A stretch of 7,162 bases of DNA, taken from positions 1 to 7,162 of the forward strand of contig CALHVB010000020.1 in the NCBI GenBank assembly GCA_938039345.1, given 5' to 3'. Under the pieces are notes generated by a model. The model ran no database searches. It was not told where the DNA came from and worked only from the letters and a program-made list of their open reading frames with translations. Position 1 is the first letter of the stretch, and each line of letters opens with the position of its first letter. The position numbers and the translations under genes are program-made. Shown piece by piece: positions 4,401 through 7,162 of this stretch. Source of the DNA: an uncultured Sediminicola sp. (GTDB lineage: Bacteria > Bacteroidota > Bacteroidia > Flavobacteriales > Flavobacteriaceae).

Positions 4401-7162
4401 CCTGCAGATGCTTATCAAACCAATCCAGTTTTCGAATTTGGTTATGTTACTACTGGTGGTCCAACAGAAATTGATCCTACAGCTCCTTTTATAACAACAC
4501 ATGTTCCTGGAGAAGATGGAGACTATGTGTTTATTGTTATAGATAGTAATAACTGTTCTACATTTTCTAATAGTGTAACAATTACAGATAATGGACCTTT
4601 AGTAATAGCAGATGTTGTAAATGATACTCCAGTTAGATGTAATGGGGAAAATACAGCAAGTATAACTATTAATATAACAGGAGGAGATGGTCCTTATAGA
4701 TATAGTATTGATGGAGGTACAACTTACCAAGACGATGTTCCTAGCTTTGTAAACTTAAGTGCAGGAACATATAATATTAGTGTTTTAGATGCCTCTGGTT
4801 GTGATGAGGTTACAACAACGCATACAATTACCGAAGAATTTCCTTTGAGTGCTTCTGCAGGAGTATCTAGAGATACCACATGTGATATTGTAAATGGAGC
4901 AACGGTTAGAGTTACCAATGTAAATGGAGGATTAGCTCCTTATACGTATAGTTTTAATGGAGGTACAACATTTGGTCCAAATAGTACGGCAAATTTATTA
5001 GCCGGAAATTTTTACACCATAATAGTTAGAGATGCTCTAGGCTGCGAATTTCCTATGGAAGTGGTTGTAGAATCTTTACCAGTAGACCCCACTATTACTC
5101 CTAATGTTACTTATGATTGCGAAGGAGAAGGAATTATTACAGTAAATACAGATATTACAACATATGATTATACTTATGAGTTAGATGGAGTTCTTAATAC
5201 ACCACCAACCAATAATGTTTTTGATGATGTGGCTTCTGGTAATTATACAATTACTACCAATTATATTTCGCAAACACCACCAACACCAAGTTTATTATTA
5301 GTAGAAGATTTTGGTTATGGAGAAACAATACCAAATCCAAATACTTCCTCAGCTTATTTTTATGAAAATCAATTAGATGATACTACACCAAGTGGAGCGC
5401 CAATAGATAATGGAAGATCTATAAATGATTATGAATATGCTGTAACCAGTAATATCGAAAGACCTTTTAGTTCTTGGTTTAGCCCCGTAGATCATACTAC
5501 AAATGATAGAAATACAGGAGGTCGTTATTTAGCAATAAATTTAGGAGACATTGCTGATGGAGAAATTATTTATCAGAAACCAGTTAATGATATCATTCCT
5601 AATCAAAATTTAATAGTGTCTTTATGGGCTATAAATTTAGTGCGTAGCACTTCTAATTTGGGAGACCATAATTTAACAATAGAACTTAGACATCCTGTTT
5701 CTAATGACTTAGTAGCGTCATCTAGCACAGGTTTTATGCCAGAAACAGATACATGGATTGAGTATCCAATAACATTAAATCCAGGAACTAATACTTCTTT
5801 GAATTTAATAATTACATCAACAGGTAGTGTAATTAGTGGTAGCGATGTTGCTATTGATGATATTATTGTAACACAAATACCAGAAGTTTGTGAGCTTTCT
5901 GTAGACACTCCTATAACAGTTTTACCAAATCAGGAGTTTAGAGCAAATTATGTATCATCTACGAATATTAGTTGTAATGGCGCTAATGATGGTACAATAA
6001 CTTTTGAGGTAGAAAATTTTGATGCAGCAACTGGTTTTGAGTACAGTATAGATGATAATACTTTTGCTAGCCCAACGTTATCTACTACTTCACCAGTAAC
6101 AACAGCAGTAGCAACACATCCGTTAACAGCTGGTAGTCATACGATATATGTTAGAAGACAGAATGAGCCAAGTTGTGTTAGAGAAATAGGAAGAACAATT
6201 ACGGAGCCAGATGCTTTATCCGTATCGGGAATAGTGAGTAAGGAATTAACGTGTTTGGATCCAACGGCTACAATAGTAGCGAATACATTTAGTGGCGGAC
6301 AAGCACCTTATAGTTATCAATTAGAGACTTTAGCAGGAGCAGTAGTAGTAGCATTTCAGTCGGGTACAGAATTTACTAATGCAGTAACAGTCGCTGGCGA
6401 TTATGTAATAAGGATGCGAGATGCTAATTATACTGCGGCAAATAATTGTGAGCTAGTATCAGCAACAATTAATGTAGCAGCACCAGCAAGTTTATCATTT
6501 ACAGCCACACCAAGTACGTGTTATTCAGGGAATAATGATGGCACTATTATGGTAGCTGTAACAGGCGGTAATGGCGGATTATTATTTAGTATTAATGGCG
6601 GTGCTTATGTAGCACCAAGTCCGGCAACAGCTACTACACATACGTTTACAAATTTAGGATCAGGAGATTATACAATAAATGTACAAGATCAATATGGATG
6701 TATAGGAGTTCAACAAAACGTTAGTATTTCTCCAGGGATTAGACTATCAGCTACAGCAAATCCAATTTCAGCGTGTAGTTCATCTACAGATATTACAATT
6801 ACGGCTATTGGAGGAGATGGTTCATTTCAGTATGCTGTTGTTCCAGATGGGGTAACACCTAGGATGCCAGATTTTAATGCTTCCACTATCAGAACAGTAT
6901 TTGCTCCTGGTGATTATGATATATACCTTCGTAACCCTAGCGGAGGACCATCTGGTTGTACTGCTTGTACAGAAATAACTATTACTCAAGATGCTCCAAT
7001 AGTAATAACACCAACGCCTACACATGTTACCTGTTTTGGCGGGAATAATGGGGCAATAGCTTTAAGTATAGCAGGCGGAAATGCTCCTTATAGATATAGT
7101 TTAGATGGCACAAATTACCAGACAGGTAATACCTTTTCAAATTTAACAGCAGGAAATTATAC
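1416..7162 (+). CDS. Giant SprB-like modular surface adhesin, probable T9SS substrate (3' end outside window)
   Basis: The frame runs without a stop from ATG 1416 to the window edge: 1915 complete codons, with more beyond. The start is set by a clear signal peptide immediately after it and by the absence of another in-frame ATG after the stop at 1341. Modules in order: signal peptide (1-27), beta-rich head (28 to about 382), DUF11-like domain (about 384-530), Ig/PKD-like modules (about 550-1061), SprB-type repeats (about 1065-1289), jelly-roll-like domain (about 1292-1489), SprB-type repeats (about 1511 to the edge). Secreted proteins built this way in flavobacteria, such as the gliding adhesin SprB, are exported by the T9SS and usually end in a gliding-associated C-terminal sorting domain, which would lie downstream. 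The protein is acidic and rich in Thr, Asn, Asp and Gly, with very few lysines. Likely role: surface adhesion or gliding; the ligand is unknown. It is a family member, not demonstrably SprB itself, so no symbol is given. Confidence 0.92.
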   Translation, partial: MKVLNVTKAKFLLFLILLLGVISITSAQEVPFSARLQDADGNNYINIRGDYTFLSNGVLNRRSNSRDANDPYNGSSNNNNLHREYIDIDNDDTTFSSSSSTLSVPDCSQIYYAALYWAGNYRDDVDDSRNSALPNDDNQYDFTAIKFKVPGGSYVDLVADNDADAAGEEDDIIINGQSNVSNSPYVCYKNVTGLLQALADPEGEYTVANVRGRRGHTPEGAAGWTLVIVYENPTLSGKYISIYDGYEGVQGSQRADITVSGFNTIPVGPVRAKLGAGVLEGDRSITGDRFRIRSGGNGFSNLSNAGNPETNFFNSNITIDGGNVTTRNIDSENTLGYDADIFTIDNPSNSIIANGATEATLQLSTSGDWFGAFLVTFGIEIIEPDIVLEKKVEDIAGNDITGLGVNLGQTLDYVLSFQNIGNDDGTNYVIRDVLPVNVTLDELNITVPTGVTYTYDEPTRTVIFSIPDGLVEEGDPISSIRMRVRVAENCFDFVDACTNEILNIAFSTYEGIINTNQISDDPSVTDFNDCGFTVPGATNFLLDDLSDCDFRRTVELCGTTTILDAGNGFDDYIWYRDENGNSTIDIGVDTVLDDQNPDGDLSTLIVEDPGVYIVDKIIADPCKGFQEVITVERFGTRPTNPIITLFNESNSDADPLNDIQGEILTCSIDGSELPNIFLCGSNDSQLLQINITDAIITWEQLNEANCIATNNGCANKSNSTSCWTQVGTGNAYTANTPGEYRLSVNYTDGCISRFNFNVFQNNLDIQFTKRDVICTTPGNITITNIGTGYGYQLVDISNNTIAIPFSANNGPSFDFTTNGAYRVEMIQLDASGDPIPNSCLFSTEEIGILNRDFQVDVDTTPSNCNDLGIINIQVLNVEANYSYDLRLDDGTTHAYGEGTRVTQATAQIDNNFFFNNLNPDDYIVEVTTQDGCTDLQRITVTEIDDIQLSAITIANIGCSAGSIELTPQGGLPDPDYIYAIWSKDGTPLHTSVADIPADAYQTNPVFEFGYVTTGGPTEIDPTAPFITTHVPGEDGDYVFIVIDSNNCSTFSNSVTITDNGPLVIADVVNDTPVRCNGENTASITINITGGDGPYRYSIDGGTTYQDDVPSFVNLSAGTYNISVLDASGCDEVTTTHTITEEFPLSASAGVSRDTTCDIVNGATVRVTNVNGGLAPYTYSFNGGTTFGPNSTANLLAGNFYTIIVRDALGCEFPMEVVVESLPVDPTITPNVTYDCEGEGIITVNTDITTYDYTYELDGVLNTPPTNNVFDDVASGNYTITTNYISQTPPTPSLLLVEDFGYGETIPNPNTSSAYFYENQLDDTTPSGAPIDNGRSINDYEYAVTSNIERPFSSWFSPVDHTTNDRNTGGRYLAINLGDIADGEIIYQKPVNDIIPNQNLIVSLWAINLVRSTSNLGDHNLTIELRHPVSNDLVASSSTGFMPETDTWIEYPITLNPGTNTSLNLIITSTGSVISGSDVAIDDIIVTQIPEVCELSVDTPITVLPNQEFRANYVSSTNISCNGANDGTITFEVENFDAATGFEYSIDDNTFASPTLSTTSPVTTAVATHPLTAGSHTIYVRRQNEPSCVREIGRTITEPDALSVSGIVSKELTCLDPTATIVANTFSGGQAPYSYQLETLAGAVVVAFQSGTEFTNAVTVAGDYVIRMRDANYTAANNCELVSATINVAAPASLSFTATPSTCYSGNNDGTIMVAVTGGNGGLLFSINGGAYVAPSPATATTHTFTNLGSGDYTINVQDQYGCIGVQQNVSISPGIRLSATANPISACSSSTDITITAIGGDGSFQYAVVPDGVTPRMPDFNASTIRTVFAPGDYDIYLRNPSGGPSGCTACTEITITQDAPIVITPTPTHVTCFGGNNGAIALSIAGGNAPYRYSLDGTNYQTGNTFSNLTAGNY
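1497..2561 (+). other. N-terminal beta-rich head domain of the adhesin (DUF3344-like?)
   Basis: Residues 28-382 come before the DUF11-like domain. Recognisable segments are YYAALYWAG (111-119), AGWTLVIVYENP (222-233) and ISIYDGYEG (about 240-248). The pattern of a 'YLYW-G' strand, later 'AGW-LVVVYE' and 'I-I-DG', is one I associate with the DUF3344-like head found before DUF11 domains in bacterial and archaeal surface proteins; this is recall, not a search. Acidic clusters D87-x-D89-x-D91-D92 and D160-x-D162-x-D164...D171 could bind calcium. As the N-terminus of a protein probably anchored at its C-terminus, this part should lie far from the cell surface. Confidence 0.5.
2562..3005 (+). other. 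DUF11-like beta-sandwich domain
   Basis: Residues about 383-530 begin EPDIVLEKKVED and continue with LGQTLDYVLSFQNIGNDDG, VIRDVLPVNV, a V-Y-Y-ext strand and then I-RVRV. This is the standard DUF11 layout: 'I-L-K-V', then 'G--v-Y-l---N-G', then 'v-D-LP'. DUF11 domains are Ig-like spacers in bacterial surface proteins and often come just after the N-terminal head. The later part holds three cysteines (in ENCFDFVDACTNE and FNDCG) that may form a disulfide. Confidence 0.8.
3060..4601 (+). repeat. Series of Ig/PKD-like modules, more diverged than the SprB repeats
   Basis: At least five modules, each starting close to a Cys, can be followed: about 3060-3320 (Cys557, LCGTTTILDAG and YIWYRDENGN), about 3400-3705 (Cys666; TWEQLNEANC, CWTQVGTG, GEYRLSVNY, DGC), about 3710-3960 (Cys774), about 3975-4245 (Cys864, ends YIVEVTTQDGC) and about 4250-4600 (Cys958, ends YVFIVIDSNNC). 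Most close with a G-Y/D-Y-beta-strand and then (D)GC/NNC, the same end logic as PKD/SprB repeats. The second module, with its 'W-x-L-x-E-x-x-C...CWTQVGTG' core, looks like one I recall recurring in other flavobacterial giant adhesins. They probably form a rigid stalk. Confidence 0.65.
4605..5282 (+). repeat. SprB-type repeats, first block (three copies)
   Basis: Copy 1 spans residues about 1065-1138 and is a textbook SprB repeat: RCNGENTASITINITGGDG followed by PYRYSIDGG, FVNLSAGTYNISVLDASGC and TI. Copy 2 is about 1145-1222 (Cys1156; APYTYSFNGGTTF, LLAGNFYTIIVRDALGC). Copy 3 is about 1224-1289 (Cys1235) and is degenerate: it keeps YTYELDG and ASGNYTITTN but has lost the closing GC. Each repeat is about 70-80 residues with a Cys near each end, fitting an Ig-like sandwich possibly closed by a disulfide. 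SprB-type repeats are typical of flavobacterial gliding adhesins. Confidence 0.85.
5289..5882 (+). other. Jelly-roll (MAM/CBM-like) domain placed between SprB repeats
   Basis: Residues about 1292-1489 do not follow the SprB pattern. They start LLLVEDFGYGETIPNPNTSS, contain GGRYLAINLGD (near 1371), a long stretch of strands (LIVSLWAINL, LTIELRHP, WIEYPITLNPG, LNLIITSTG) and end SDVAIDDIIVTQ. 'Glu-Asp-Phe-Gly' at the start, 'G-Y-(L/A)-I-N' and a final 'A-I-D-D-I' are the usual marks of secreted Bacteroidota jelly-roll domains of the MAM/carbohydrate-binding type. The likely role is binding a glycan or protein ligand; the ligand cannot be told from the sequence. The domain has no Cys and one Lys (1388). 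Confidence 0.65.
5946..7162 (+). repeat. SprB-type repeats, second block (five copies, the last cut by the window edge)
   Basis: Repeat starts can be placed by their first Cys: 1520 (ISCNGANDGTITF), 1613 (LTCLDPTATI), 1702 (STCYSGNNDGTIMV), 1787 (ISACSSSTDITI) and 1873 (VTCFGGNNGAIAL, incomplete). They share a middle Y-(Y/F)SI-(D/N)G-like strand, an '(L/A)x(A/S)G(D/S)(Y/H)' turn, a strand such as YTINVQDQYGC, and a linker ending in Pro such as ITEPD, INVAAP, ISP or ITQDAP. Copies 1 and 3 carry the 'C-N/G-G-x-NDG' signature most clearly. Copy 4 has two extra residues between closing cysteines (GCTAC). Gly is often coded GGC here, unlike the earlier part of the gene. Confidence 0.85.

Noticed and set aside
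4724..4918. Minus-strand open frame of 64 codons
   Set aside because: Antisense to two SprB-type repeats whose plus-strand reading is unmistakable.
5603..5908. Minus-strand open frame of 101 codons
   Set aside because: Antisense to the jelly-roll domain; no supporting features.
6822..7025. Plus-strand open frame of 67 codons in another frame
   Set aside because: Its product is rich in Cys, Trp, Tyr and Ser with no sensible pattern, and it overlaps two SprB repeats in the true frame.
4605..7162. Possible CRISPR or DNA-level tandem repeat array
   Set aside because: The repeats are protein-level modules of about 70-95 residues whose DNA has diverged; there are no identical short repeats with even spacers.

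Overview
The window looks like part of a chromosome from a marine or environmental member of the Bacteroidota, most likely class Flavobacteriia. Reasons: very AT-rich DNA, A/T-ending codons, no Shine-Dalgarno sequence at the one visible gene start, and proteins typical of the type IX secretion (T9SS)/gliding-motility world. The organism call is an inference from these features; no taxonomic marker gene is present.

Layout: (1) Positions 1-983 hold the 3' end of a plus-strand gene whose visible tail carries two tandem SPOR-like domains. I read it as the C-terminal part of a PorP/SprF-family T9SS outer-membrane protein, although the defining porin-like part lies outside the window. (2) Positions 984-1415 are intergenic: a strong hairpin terminator at 1018-1058, then about 357 bp of AT-rich leader with only a weak candidate promoter. 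(3) From 1416 to the end of the window a single reading frame stays open for 1915 codons and continues beyond. It encodes a giant secreted, modular, adhesin-like protein. In order it has a signal peptide, a beta-rich N-terminal head domain, a DUF11-like domain, a series of Ig/PKD-like modules, SprB-type repeats, one jelly-roll-like domain of about 200 residues set among the repeats, and more SprB-type repeats up to the edge. Its stop codon and expected C-terminal T9SS sorting domain are not in the window.

How they fit together: in flavobacteria, giant SprB-like adhesins are exported by the T9SS and are often followed by a PorP/SprF partner that helps place them on the surface. The partial first gene is therefore probably the SprF-like partner of a previous adhesin upstream, and the terminator separates that unit from the new adhesin gene. 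The most notable points are the twin SPOR-like tail, the almost lysine-free stalk (2 Lys in the last 932 visible residues), the jelly-roll domain among the SprB repeats, and a shift in codon use near 5.95 kb. No RNA genes, insertion sequences or CRISPR arrays were seen.
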